A DNA stretch of 64,000 nt from Incurvaria masculella. Taxonomy: Eukaryota > Arthropoda > Insecta > Lepidoptera > Incurvariidae. The stretch covers positions 15,704,001 through 15,768,000 of the forward strand of contig OX335649.1 in assembly GCA_946894095.1 (NCBI GenBank), written 5' to 3'. Positions 24,851 through 35,248 of the stretch are shown piece by piece. Position 1 is the stretch's first letter, and each line of letters starts with the position of its first letter. The notes beneath the pieces were generated by a model, which was not told the DNA's origin, did not search any database, and saw only the letters and a list, made by a program, of their open reading frames with translations. The position numbers and the translations under genes are program-made.

Positions 24851-25176
24851 TTTTTTATATGACTGGACATGGCTGGCATCCACAGTTATGATATTAACCC
24901 AACACACCGCATTCCGGAAAGAACGGGGTGACATTTCAGTATACATTATTAGCACGGCTACATTTATCTGGATCGAAAATACAGACAATGTTTTCAGTGA
25001 AATTGTACGAATCCGAGCGGGCTTAACCCTGAGCGGGGAAGGAGTCTTACAGTTTTACATGAATTCCGACCCATGAAACAGCACGCACTCGTGACGGAAT
25101 TCATTTATGTAACTCATAAAGAGAAATAAACCGATGCATGCTAGGCAACTCCTTGCGCCACTAAGCAACGATACCT
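24851..25176 (-). mobile_element. SINE copy, tRNA-type head, diverged
   Basis: Tail (TTTTTTATATGACTGGACAT), body (CACGGCTACATTTATCTGGA; CCGAGCGGGCTTAACCCTGA; TACAGTTTTACATGAATTCC) and head remnant (GCGCCACTAAGCAACG) in the expected minus-strand order. Confidence 0.7.
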
Positions 25177-25179
25177 AAA

Positions 25180-25265
25180 ACTGTAGGTCTCGTTTCTGGT
25201 TAAGTTTAATCCCACACAAGTATTTGTAATTGAATTCTATGAAATATGGTCGAAGCGGCCATACT
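25180..25265 (+). mobile_element. SINE body fragment
   Basis: AAACTGTAGGTCTCGTTTCT … TAAGTTTAATCCC … TATGGTCGAAGCGGCCAT matches the SINE body in plus orientation. It lies back-to-back with the minus-strand copy to its left. Truncated on both sides. Confidence 0.55.
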
Positions 25266-25508
25266 GTTCGAGTTTTTGGAACTTTGTTCCTTTTCGTGCG
25301 CTTCGCGGATGAGAACTATATGCAAAAACGTGTTGAACACTTTTATCCTGTCAAAGAGACATTTTTTTAAAAATAAACAGAGTATTTTTATTGCAACACC
25401 AAAAAAAAGTATCGTTAAGATAACTATCAACGTAAGAATATATTTCAATATGTGTGGGTGTTCTCAAATTATAATTTTATTAACCTATCCATCACCAAGC
25501 CTGCCTAG

Positions 25509-26159
25509 GCTCTGCTTGACAGTAATACTCTCAGAATTTCAATAGGCCTTCGAGTCGGTGCTAGATTGTGCCATCCTCATACGTGCGTCTGTGGTACCAA
25601 CGTTACCGAATGGGGCCACCACGGTTTATCATGCTAAAGGAGCGCTGGTCGTTTATCCCGCCATTACAATATAAATAACATTATAAAAAGAGCACTGGTG
25701 ACAGCAAACTACCCCAGCATCACCGAGCCCCCAGGAATCAGTCGCTCGGATGGTAAACGCCCGGACGGGGTGACCTTAGTGCCGTGGGCAAGTGGAAAGG
25801 CATTAATATGGGACGCCACCTGTGTGGATACTCTGGCGCCGTCCTACATTCAGGCCACTTCTCGCGCGGCCGGAGCTGCAGCTGAGAGGGCAGCAGCAAA
25901 TAAACATAAAAAATACAGCTGCGTGGCGAGTTCCTTTGAGTTTTTAGCTTTCGCCGTCGATACACTCGGTTCATGGTCACCAGAAGCGATAACTTTTGCT
26001 TCAACGTTAGGCAAACTTTTAAATGAAAGTTCTGGTGATCCCAGATCCGGGGCACATTTTGTCCGGCGAATAAGCCTCGAAATCCAAAGAGGCAACACCG
26101 CCAGTATTCTAGGTACAGCTGGAGCTCCGGCTCTTTTAGAAGAAGTTTTATATCTTTAA
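25509..26159 (+). pseudogene. C-terminal fragment of a non-LTR retrotransposon protein: CCHC knuckle plus restriction-like endonuclease
   Basis: One reading frame runs from 25509 to the stop at 26157-26159 with a single internal TAA (25635-25637). In order it shows a zinc-knuckle signature C-x-C-G-x9-H-x4-C (CVCGTNVTEWGHHGLSC, 25584-25634), then R-x3-R-H-x2-N (RLSRHYNIN), then an EPPG segment, then a KRPDG motif followed 13 residues later by D in LIWDAT. A CCHC knuckle followed by a K/RPD…D core is the established layout of the restriction-like endonuclease at the C terminus of site-specific LINEs of the R2/R4/NeSL type and relatives. This is the basis for the call; the exact clade is not determined. 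The upstream reverse transcriptase is absent, because SINE sequence lies just to the left. A methionine-less GTG start at 25698 is only an artefact of the internal stop. AATAAA occurs just after the stop (near 26206), fitting a LINE 3' end. The frame is otherwise open, so decay is recent. Confidence 0.72.
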
Positions 26160-28904
26160 GTCTAAATTAAATATGTATTTTATTAACATTAGTTCCTACC
26201 TATCTAATAAAGAGATTGTACCTCAGATAATTTACTATACTACTTTAGTATTTGAAAATAATGTATGTTTACTTGTAATTTTATTAATGATAAAATGGTT
26301 TTGCTTATTTTTTCAGTAGAGGAAGCCAAAGAATTGTGCTGTGATCGAACATAATGGCACTCCATCACCGTGGAAACGGGGTGATCTACGCTCGTACGTG
26401 TCTGAATATAATTTTTACACGCATTTAAGCACGGAGACGCACACAAGATCTCACTCCGTTAGATATGATAAAACACTTGTGGCATTACTCTCGAAAATAG
26501 GCGTGTATTTTCGTAAAATATCTGGGTCGCGCCCCGAGGCAGCCTTACCCGCTTCTGCATATCTGCGTCTTTTCGCAGCGTCCGTGTCCGTGATACGACG
26601 GAGATATATGAATATTGTTTTATGGGGTTCCCCTGACCCTCTCCCTCGGCCCGCCCCGCCGCCGCAGCCGTCACCCGCCCGCTCCGGACGACACAGCAGA
26701 GATAAGGAGGCTACAAATTAATACGTCCCTCAAGTCCCGGAAGATGGGTAGCTCGAAATTAATTCAGTTACATAAGTATTAGGGTGCGATACTTAACTAA
26801 TATGTGCATGTAATCCGAAGGTATTAGTTTATATGTCCTGATAAAAATGGTTCTGTTCATTTTTTCAAGTATATTTCAATAGCTGTTCTACAAATCGATT
26901 GAAAATCGGTTATATTTTCAGATTTTGTAATATTTAAGTTTATTTCCAGACAATCTAGGCCTCTATCCATGATAATAATAGATTTCAAACTCTTTATGTT
27001 TAGTTGATGATAGTACATTAGGGAAATACCCGCCCAAGTCGACAACACCGATCAGCTCTTATTTCTCAAATCGCAATTATTTTTGGTTTTTGCGAACGCA
27101 CAGAAGGGTAATTCCCTGGTTTCAGCAAACAAACGAACTACTATCGGAAGTTATAGTTTTGGTACGTAATAGTTTTTTAAAATATAACTCACATAACAAT
27201 ATTATTAGTTGAACGCGGAGTTTCATATTCGGAGCTCGAGATTCGATCGATATCGCGTCTCAGCCGTATGGCCAAAAAAGCTATATAATTGTATGGGAAT
27301 CTGGCGGCGAGTCGCATGCCGCACAGTAGAAACATCGCCACCATGTGCGAATCTGGTTTAAACTAAATATGGTTTATAAATGCATTCTTCTAGTCAATTC
27401 CCACGATAGCATGTACATTTAACGGGCGGTTTCTCAAGGATTAGTGAGATAACTATTCGACGAATTTAACTACCCGCTGCTTATCCATCCATGAGTTAAG
27501 CCATACATACGAGTGATAATCAGTCTTTAGTTTTATTGGTAGTTTTCGAAAATTGGAAACAGCTGGTCTCATAGTAAGCGCGCTAGATGGAATATCTCCT
27601 TCCTTTATATCTATGAGTGACACCAGCGACACGTTTTATTCTATAACAACAAAGGCTCATTGGAGAACTTATATCGTTGCAAAGGATAATATTATTGCAT
27701 CCTTTCCTAGCCCCTACTTAAGTTCTCCCGGCTGGGTCAGAAAAGTACTTCTCAATACGGCCCTAAGCAAACATTTTCAAAGTAAATATATCGAAAGCTA
27801 TTCCATAAAGGAATCAACTTTCCCTGGGCCAGGCTGCACAGAATCAATCGTTTTATCGCTCTACACATATTGGAAAGCCGTATATGAGACCACGTGACTT
27901 CTAAATCATTTTCCAAATGAAAGTTACGCAGAGAGCTTTAGGGTTGTAAAGCTGCTAGCTTGAAAATAATACGCAAATGTATGTAATGTTAGGCTAATTG
28001 AATGGAACCAAAAATATATTTTCCAACTTCTTCATTTTTGTTCTGAGATCTAGATTCAAAAGCAATAGGTAAATCCGGAGTTGCTAAGTCGTTATAGCAG
28101 GTGGCAGGCTACAAGTCTGTAGTGGCCAGAGAGTTTCGAATTTGACGTATTAACGAATTTAATGTAATCCTCGAAGTAAGGGGTCGATCGGTTTGCTGTG
28201 GAATTAGACCCCGGCCAGGAGTAGTGGAGCGTTCGCATATAGCATGCAAGCCGAAAATCGAGTAGACAGATACGCCACGTGTCTGTCGCGGTCGGAGGAA
28301 CGTGCTCAAGATCACATCCCGCGATATCGCCTCGCTGATGGTTGCAAACATGAGTGATTTCGCTGTCGAAGAAACTAGCATTTGTGCCTGCAGTCATGAA
28401 CGCGCCTTTGTAGGTATACGTATTTTGTCCTTTTCAAACGTTAACGTTTGCAAAATGTCATTACTCCTAATGAATGCACTACATTTACGTTCAAAGTATT
28501 TTTAGGTTTTTTAACTACGTTTTTAAACGGTAATTAATTAAAAAGGACACTTAAAAATAATACAAGTGTTGTATATGTCGTGAGAGTCGACTAAGCAATA
28601 CAATCGCTCAACCCGAAATAAGCAGAGAATGCACCCATTCATTCAATTAGAACCAAAGGAACCCACTTTAAATATCAATTATTTCTCTACGCCCCCCAAA
28701 ATTTGTATCTTTACCATGTATAAAAAATCACAATCGCAATCATTAATTAAATTATTTATTTATAGCATGCCATATGAGTTAACTATTATATCTTCTCTCT
28801 AATTTCATACTTAAAATATATAATAAGACTGGTGTAATGAGAGCACTAAAACGAAACTTTATAAAGAATATTTAGTAAAATAATCAATGTAGTATAATAG
28901 GTGG
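26160..28904. other. Unassigned stretch with several unrecognised open frames
   Basis: No supported gene. Plus-strand frames at 26341-26721 (GC- and Pro-rich at its end) and 27553-27897 lack recognisable domains. Minus frames at 28092-28397 overlap each other in different phases, which suggests chance. The GC-rich patch 26630-26700 is short. Confidence 0.35.
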
Positions 28905-29045
28905 GTTTTCAAAACACAAATCAGCCATCACCCCCCTAAACCGCTTCAACGCCCCCAATTTCCTCTGAGCCCTTTACCGCCCTCCTGTAGGCCTCTAGCG
29001 CCCACAATGGGGCGTTATCGCCACTTTGAGAAAGACTGCTCTAGC
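28905..29045. mobile_element. Possible hAT-type element end
   Basis: The minus strand from 29042 reads AGTCTTTCTCAAAGTGGCGA, then TAACGCCCC…, which resembles the CAGNGTTTCTCAAA… ends common to insect hAT-family elements. The opposite terminus was not found, so this is a fragment at best. Confidence 0.35.
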
Positions 29046-29360
29046 TGCTTTATCTATAGGGTAGCTAAATTATAGAGTGGACTTCCTGCAGAGTCATTTT
29101 CCTCAAATTACAAAATGGTGTGAAAAAGCACCGGACTGGCTTGCATGGTTTTCGCTTTTCGCAGTCCTCGGGAAAGTTCGAAAGCTTAGAAATGTAAATA
29201 GTAGAATTAACTTCCCTTAAAAGCTTATGGGGGTTGTCGAGTACGTCTTATGTCAGATTCTGGCACACGACATATGCCGCATCGAACATTAAAAAAGTTT
29301 TTTTTTATGTTAGACGTGGTTGTGGTTCGGATTGCACGCAAAACTCTTTTCTCACTGAAT

Positions 29361-29465
29361 ATGTTTATTTATATATTTATATAAGTTTATTGCACTAAAA
29401 AAAACCGCAAAAGGTACAACTTAATGCCGGAGGCATTTTCTACCAGTCTACCTTTGGGTATCGTG
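29361..29465 (-). mobile_element. LINE 3' end (antisense)
   Basis: The minus strand reads GGTAGAAAATGCCTCCGGCA, then TTAAGTTGTACC … TAGTGCAATAAACTTATATA, the conserved ending of a lepidopteran LINE: a short stem (GCCTCCGGC) followed by a polyadenylation-like AATAAA. Only the last ~100 bp remain. Confidence 0.5.
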
Positions 29466-29499
29466 AGCAGTAGTGCGAGTAGTAACTATGGAGAAATAG

Positions 29500-29715
29500 C
29501 TTTAGTGGTATGTGGTAGGGTAAATCCCGTCCGGGTTAGTACCATACATAATACATATATATACATATTAATAATATGACTGTCCGTGTTTTCCAATTAG
29601 TTTAATGTAGCTGTGCAAAGAAGGTGGTGCTATTGGTGTCCCATGTGGTGTGTTGCGCTGCATATATAATGTCCTAACAGTACGTCTGATATTAGCACAG
29701 ACATCATATTATTAG
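29500..29715 (+). mobile_element. SINE body fragment
   Basis: GTGGTAGGGTAAATCCCGTC … GACTGTCCGTGTTTTCCAAT … TTTAATGTAGCTGTGCAAAG … CATGTGGTGTGTTGCGCTG in body order. An AT-rich ATACATAT insertion replaces the GATGGTCGAAGCGG segment. No head. Confidence 0.6.
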
Positions 29716-31852
29716 ATACTAGACAGAAACGATCGAATGCTCTCTTCCATCTCAGCAGAACAAGAACAAAGGATGGCTAACGAAACCCCATACACAGAAT
29801 GTGTAAAAAGCGGAATTAGCTTAGATGGGAATTAGTACATTATCAGGGATTTATTCGAATTGTATTACAAATATGCTAAAAAGCTGCATGCGTTACAAAT
29901 AACATAAGATTGTCCTACAATGCAGCAGATTAAGATACAAAAAGCGATAAACGAAACAAGGGCCCACTACGATTTTCAGAGCGGTTTAAATGTGACCCTT
30001 TATAAGCAATTTCAATAGAATAAGCGGAAAATTGTAGTCTGAGTGTCCTATAAAAGTGTTTTTATCGAGTTTGCCTGACTATCTCGCTTGACAAGGACAT
30101 TATATTGCAGCTTACGCAAATAAGGTACTTGGCTGAGGTTCATGCCTTTCTGAAGTATAGTGTTATATAAACATGACGTAAATACGTAGCTAAGATAAGT
30201 CATCGATTGCTAAGATTAAAACATATTATTTAATAGGTTTTCGGGAAGAACGTACATACCATTTCACCGAGGGGTAGGCAGAGAGAGAGCCATATGGTAG
30301 GATCACAGCATACTTCTCTCGTGTCTTCTAGATAAATACTTTTGTTCATTATCCGCACGTTAAGCAAATCTTTCGTGAGCATTTGGATCTGAGGTAGATT
30401 ATGCATAGAAATCATAACTTACGAAACAGTCAATATTTCTTTATTCTCAGTTGTCCAGGCATGCTAGTTTCACACTCTTTCGTTCTAAAAAACTCACGGA
30501 CATCGATCTCTGTCGTAAAACTGCCGTAAAATGTTTTCGAAAGGAGTTTGTGGCGAAATTGAAATGTTCCTTAGTTAGAAATATAATGAAAATTTAATTA
30601 CTAAAGAACATTTTGGAAGGCAATTTCTACTCTTCCGGCCTTTCAAGACGACACCTTATTTAGCTGATCCAATTAATTAAAATAAGGCAAAAGTAAGCCT
30701 TATTTTAATTTATTTATTCATTTATTCGTGGCCACGAAGCTTTACCTGAAACCTATGAATAAAACTCGTCTTCTTCGTGAAATATAATTCAAATAACCTT
30801 AAAAAATCCATTCAAGTATTTTTTGCAAGTAAATTTTATTTATCTTAGTAGAAACAGCTGAACTAAAACTAAAATAATTAAAACTAATCTAGAATCAAAT
30901 ATTCCTATCCAACATCTTTTTTCTATGTCCGTAGAACGCTAGTGGCGTCGTCGTGTTCGTAAGCCACGGAGATCGTCGATCTCCGTGTCGTAACTATTAG
31001 AAGTTCTCCACTAACTCGTGGCTACGCTGCAGCAATACGAATGAGTTTCTATCGCCGCTCCCGTTCTTCCATGCTCGCTGGCAATAAACCCCATACATTT
31101 TGTGCTAGTGTTCATGAATGATTGCTGAGATTAGGGTCAGCGCTGAATCCTATTATATCCAGTGCCGACAGAGTGCGGCGATTTCGTGGGAATCTTTCCA
31201 CCGCCTTTCCTCCCCCCCCTTCCCGCGCTTCACAGTAAACGGAACCCCCCTCAATTAAGCGCAATAAATCAAGAAGGAGTAGGCCGTTAATTGTACTTAC
31301 CTGAAGCGTCCTGTCGCTACCCGCGGCTGACTGTTGTACCATCTCATTGAAATATAGCCCCTACCTGACCTAGGTGCAGAGCAAGACAAGGTGCAGAGCG
31401 AGCTGTGACCCTTCCTTATTACCCTTTCAATTACTCGGAAGGTCTGATCGTTTGCCTCTTTCGTCATCAAACATTGAATTTGTCCCTCTTTCTGTTAATT
31501 CGTGAATATTTTTGCGTAATATTACTTTGCTCTCCACATCCAGGACTATAAGAACTTTAATAGCCGTACTGTCATATTACATATCGAAAAACATATCCAA
31601 AGTTTAGTACGTACGTAGCCAACATTTGTATGAAAAGTGTCGCAGGCTTAGACTAATAACGCCTAATGTGTTATTATTCTAAGGTCGCAGCACTCACGTT
31701 TAGTAGTCGCTGAACGTGTTAAAATCTGTAAGATGAATGTAATAAAACATTGGCTTAACACAAAATCTAAGCTCGCTAGGAAAACATAAAGTTTTTTCAC
31801 GAAGGGCTGAGGACTTATCCCCGACGAATGACAAATAAATCTAACGGCCATA
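29716..31852. other. Unassigned stretch with a short hairpin and an unclassified repeat
   Basis: No supported gene. CACGGAGATCGTCGATCTCC, then GTG (30964-30986), is a 9-bp stem with a 5-base loop. The following CTCGTGGCTACGCTGC … CATGCTCGCTGG repeats a motif found at 5025-5080. A minus frame at 31112-31342 is not recognised. Confidence 0.35.
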
Positions 31853-32151
31853 TTTTTAGGGTTCCGTACCCAAAGGGTGACAACGGTGCCCTATTACTAA
31901 GCCTCCGCTGTCCGTCCGTCCGTCCGTCCGTACGTATGTCACAGGGCTGTATCTCATGAACCGTGATAGATAGGCAGCTGAAATTTTCAAAGAGTGTGTA
32001 TTTATTTTTCCGCTATAACAACAAATAGGTAAATATTAAAAATTATAAAAATAAACAAAAAAACGTGTTTTTTTGTGTTTAATCTTGTACGATGGTACTT
32101 AAGCGTACGTAAAAACTGGCCAAGTACGACTCGCACTTGGCCAGTTTTTTA
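31853..32151 (-). mobile_element. GTCC-bearing MITE, copy 4 (reverse), with altered right end
   Basis: Starts TTTTTAGGGTTCCGTACCCA and has the (CCGT)n run (31908-31932), ACAGGGCTGTATCTCATGAA and AGGCAGCTGAAATTTTC. The right terminus is abnormal: AAAACTGGCCAAGT, nine bases, then ACTTGGCCAGTTTT form a perfect hairpin where other copies have only one such end. Confidence 0.85.
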
Positions 32152-32454
32152 GAATGTCAACTATTTTTTTCTGACATGGGTACGACATTGTAGTATGAAT
32201 TTGTTTATTTACTAACTTATATTTAATTTGATATTACCTTGTATCAAAAATGACGATGGCTTTTTACACCTGAATAATTTAGATCATAATTCCTATTAAT
32301 TTAGAATAAGATGTCATTATAGTAGTCAAGAGTTTGCTCCTCACCAATGTATATAATGTTCTTATAATAATGTTCTTTGTGAGCAGTAGTAATCAATCAA
32401 TCACTGTAAACTAGTTTGTAAGTATCACTGGAAAAAATAATAATACAATGACCA

Positions 32455-32583
32455 ACCTGACGAAGTTTCTTGTCGGCTCTTCTTCGCCAGAAGTAATCGA
32501 ACCGACAGGAAAAAAAAAATGACGAATCCGAGTGTGTAATATACATCTAATGGAGGAAATAAAGAAACTGAAACTGAAACTAT
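32455..32583 (+). mobile_element. LINE-like 3' tail with (TGAAAC)n
   Basis: GACGAAGTTTCTTGTCGGCT, then CTTCTTCGCCAG, matches the 15938-16010 segment in layout. It is followed by an AATAAAG and a TGAAACTGAAACTGAAAC tail. Only the 3' end of the element is present. Confidence 0.5.
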
Positions 32584-33292
32584 TGAGACCATTGCAGACT
32601 TTTAATATGCCAAATTAGAACAGCAAGTTTACTCGGCTTTACGTGAATATCGTACTAGCTTATTTTGGTTTAAATAGTATTTTAGGAGCAGTCGTTTTGA
32701 AATCACCGTTTTATTTCATTTTCATTACCAGAACATTGAAAGCCCTATCAATTCAAATATACGGTAAATACTTAGATTTAAATTCGATATTAATTCACGA
32801 GAGCCCTTAAATTTTCGTCGAATTTTCTGTTGCTTCTTTAAGCTCCCTAAAACAAGATTGGCGAAGGGCCTAAGTTAAGGACGAGTATTAGCATGGAATG
32901 TTATATTCCACCCGTTTGGATAACTAATTCTGAGAACTTTTGAACCTCTTTACTAATTGCTTCTGTCACCTGTCCTTCTTTAAATTGTCGTCCTGCTCCT
33001 TCATGCTTTGCGAGTTTTAGGCCACGAGGGCCTCGCCAAGATGAGTAAGCATAGACGTAACAACATTCTGTTTGGTATTTTCTTTTTGATATTTGATATT
33101 TTGGTATTCTGGGGGTATGTTCAGTAAATAAATCCACACAGTTCCAGCTTGAGCATTTGAACTCCATCAATGACCGAGGTGTCAGAAAACCTGGATCCAC
33201 ATAAAATACCTAGCAATATCTTAGTGCGTTCTATTGCCTGTACCACTGAGTGCTCCGAGGAGTTGTTTATCGTGATTTCCCCATCCCTGGTC
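32584..33292. other. Unassigned stretch with unrecognised minus-strand frames
   Basis: Two overlapping minus-strand frames (32901-33200 and 33121-33420) read plausible-looking peptide, but I do not recognise either. The second runs into SINE sequence, so its start is not original. They could be an old retroelement fragment. Confidence 0.25.
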
Positions 33293-33435
33293 TTTTCTTT
33301 AGCCGGTAGGGTTGCGTTGGTACCATAGAATCGAATGAACGATGGTCGAATCGGCAATGAAAATGTTTCGTGTTTTCCATCCAGTTCAATGTACCCGTGA
33401 GAAAGTGCGTGGCATGGCACCTATTCAACTTGAGG
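33293..33435 (+). mobile_element. SINE body fragment
   Basis: GGTAGGGTTGCGTTGGTACC … GAACGATGGTCGAATCGGCA … TCCATCCAGTTCAATGTACC … GCATGGCACCT in order. No head or tail. Confidence 0.65.
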
Positions 33436-33798
33436 TATGATGGACATAAAGTATGACAGCAGTATGGTAAAAACTATGCAAGTTCAGTTAAATTAAGAAA
33501 ATCTCATTGACGTCATCGGGCGATTATTATTGGAAAGTCGACACTTCGCCATATAAGCAACTACAAAATCTTCTACAATCTAAAAACCGCTTTTGCCTAC
33601 ATATTTCCCGAAGAATGTCAGGATTCGTTGCACATTTTGCAGATTTTATAATGCTCATGAGTAACGTTGCTGCCCTGCTCACTGATGTGAGCGATCTGTG
33701 AAAATGAGTAATGGAGGCAATCATTGGATTTGTATTGATCAAGGTGCAACATCGCTGCAGAAAAATAAAACACAGGTTGTTAACGGATTTGATGATTA
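33436..33798. other. 3' flank of the V-ATPase D-like gene, nothing else seen
   Basis: Downstream flank (minus-strand sense) of the 33800-35248 gene. It contains overlapping chance frames on both strands and no recognised element. Confidence 0.4.
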
Positions 33799-33804
33799 TT
33801 TATT
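33799..33804 (-). terminator. Polyadenylation signal AATAAA overlapping the stop codon
   Basis: On the minus strand the last codons are AAC CAA TAA followed by ATAATC, so AATAAA spans the stop codon (33800-33802). If used, the 3' untranslated region would be only about 10-30 nt. No transcript evidence is available here. Confidence 0.5.
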
Positions 33805-35248
33805 GGTTTTTCGTTTCGTTCTTTGGAAATAAATTCGATACTTCGCTTGGTAGCAAAATAACACCTTTTTTAGCATTTCGTAATCGCAAGGGAAGTATTT
33901 TCGCAAACTCATCGGAAGTATTTTCATTGGATGGTTTATCATTCCAAGACACTGTGGCTCGCGGTTTCGTGATGTCCATTGTTTCTAATTTAGATACTTT
34001 CGTACTTATCATGGACTGGGTTTTATCTGCTGAAAATTCTAAATCATTTGTTTGAGGATTATCGATTTCGATATTTTTTTTGGAAGATGTACAAGGCCCT
34101 AAGTGACGGACTGCCTCAGGTAAATGTGGTATTTCTGGATAAGCTTTTGGCTGCGGTAACAACTCGATCAACGGCTTGTATGGGACTAAGGCTTGGAGTT
34201 TTTTAGTACAATAAATACACATGTTGTTCGGTGAATTCAACTTCTGCTTCATCTGTTGGCACACTTTAAGGAACTTTGCCACATCTTCTTTGCTAGGTTC
34301 ATTGGACGTTGGAGCTTCTTGCATAGCTTTTGATAGAGCAATTACTTTATCAACGTAATCTTTGAGATCACTTACCAGAGCCTTGCAACCTTCACATGTA
34401 GGCTCATATTTTTCAGTAAATTCATATTCATCTACGCTTTCATTATCTTCAATTAACTTGTATTCTTCCATTGTAGGTGTCTCTAATAGCTCACAACCTG
34501 ATATGACGGGACTCAAAACTTTTGGCTGGACAAGATCCTTTGGTACTTTGTACTTTTTTCCTTCAATTGAAGCAGCTATTTTTCTTTTTATATTCTGAAT
34601 TTTTTTGAGCCTATAAAAATCCTCTCTTTCCATTTCTTCAAGCTCATTATGAATATAGCGTATCGTATTTTTGGTCTTAGGAATAATTATTTTCCCCATG
34701 ACGTTCTGTTTCTTGGTCGCATCCCGATTTGACTTAAATACGCTATTGAAGCTGGTTCGGAGGCGAGTAACCATAACTAAGTTCTTAAGAAGGTTCTCCC
34801 ATGTCTGCCTCGTGACGGCTAATATTTCTCCGCCACGACCTAAACAAGAGTACGGTTCATAAACTGGACCATTCGTTGACATTTCAATCAAAGTGACTTT
34901 GACTCCAGCTACAAACCGGTGCGTTGTCTCAGTTCTGATATGGGCCTCATGTCCAACGTTTTCGGTTAAAACTTTGTGGAACTCCGTGTTGTGAAAACGA
35001 CAACGCGCAAGCTGTATCAGTGCCAATTGGTATTGATCGACGAACGTGATCTCTTGGTGCATGGTTATCTGTTCGGCGATCCGCCTAAGCTCCTTGCCTG
35101 TGGCAACCGCGGTCCACTTCATCAGGCGCTTACCGAGGTAGGCGGTATGGAGACGGTTGCGCATTTGCTGAAGCGCCTGGAGCGAGGGTGTGGCCTGGTA
35201 ACGGTTCGTGCCGATGTTTCCACAGCTCTCTTCATCTTCATCGTGCAT
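33800..35248 (-). CDS. V-type ATPase subunit D-like protein with long C-terminal extension (intronless)
   Basis: An uninterrupted 482-codon frame. Residues ~22-226 follow the V-ATPase subunit D fold order: an N-terminal helix (LQALQQMRNRLHTAYLGKRL), a central part with FHNTEFHKVLTENVGHEAHI and FVAGVKVTLIE, the GLARGG-like CLGRGGE, and the family's most conserved block at 186-214 (KIIIPKTKNTIRYIHNELEE then MEREDFYRLKKIQN). In canonical subunit D (~247 residues) this region forms the long coiled coil of the central rotor stalk coupling ATP hydrolysis to proton pumping. Here a ~256-residue tail follows. It is acidic at 256-283 and has CxxC pairs at 285-288 and 344-347, so it could bind a metal. 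The ATG at 35246-35248 is the first after an in-frame TGA four codons upstream. No introns, strong divergence and an intact frame amid decayed repeats suggest a retained retrocopy with a changed role, perhaps testis-restricted; that is inference. It is unlikely to be the housekeeping subunit. Confidence 0.82.
   Translation of the reverse strand: MHDEDEESCGNIGTNRYQATPSLQALQQMRNRLHTAYLGKRLMKWTAVATGKELRRIAEQITMHQEITFVDQYQLALIQLARCRFHNTEFHKVLTENVGHEAHIRTETTHRFVAGVKVTLIEMSTNGPVYEPYSCLGRGGEILAVTRQTWENLLKNLVMVTRLRTSFNSVFKSNRDATKKQNVMGKIIIPKTKNTIRYIHNELEEMEREDFYRLKKIQNIKRKIAASIEGKKYKVPKDLVQPKVLSPVISGCELLETPTMEEYKLIEDNESVDEYEFTEKYEPTCEGCKALVSDLKDYVDKVIALSKAMQEAPTSNEPSKEDVAKFLKVCQQMKQKLNSPNNMCIYCTKKLQALVPYKPLIELLPQPKAYPEIPHLPEAVRHLGPCTSSKKNIEIDNPQTNDLEFSADKTQSMISTKVSKLETMDITKPRATVSWNDKPSNENTSDEFAKILPLRLRNAKKGVILLPSEVSNLFPKNETKNQ

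Noticed and set aside
25698..26159. A 153-residue stand-alone host protein
   Set aside because: The same frame continues upstream past one stop with LINE zinc-knuckle sequence, so the apparent start is only the first start-like codon after the stop.
27553..27897. 114-codon plus-strand frame as a gene
   Set aside because: No recognisable motif, no GC3 bias and no supporting context; kept only as part of the unassigned interval.
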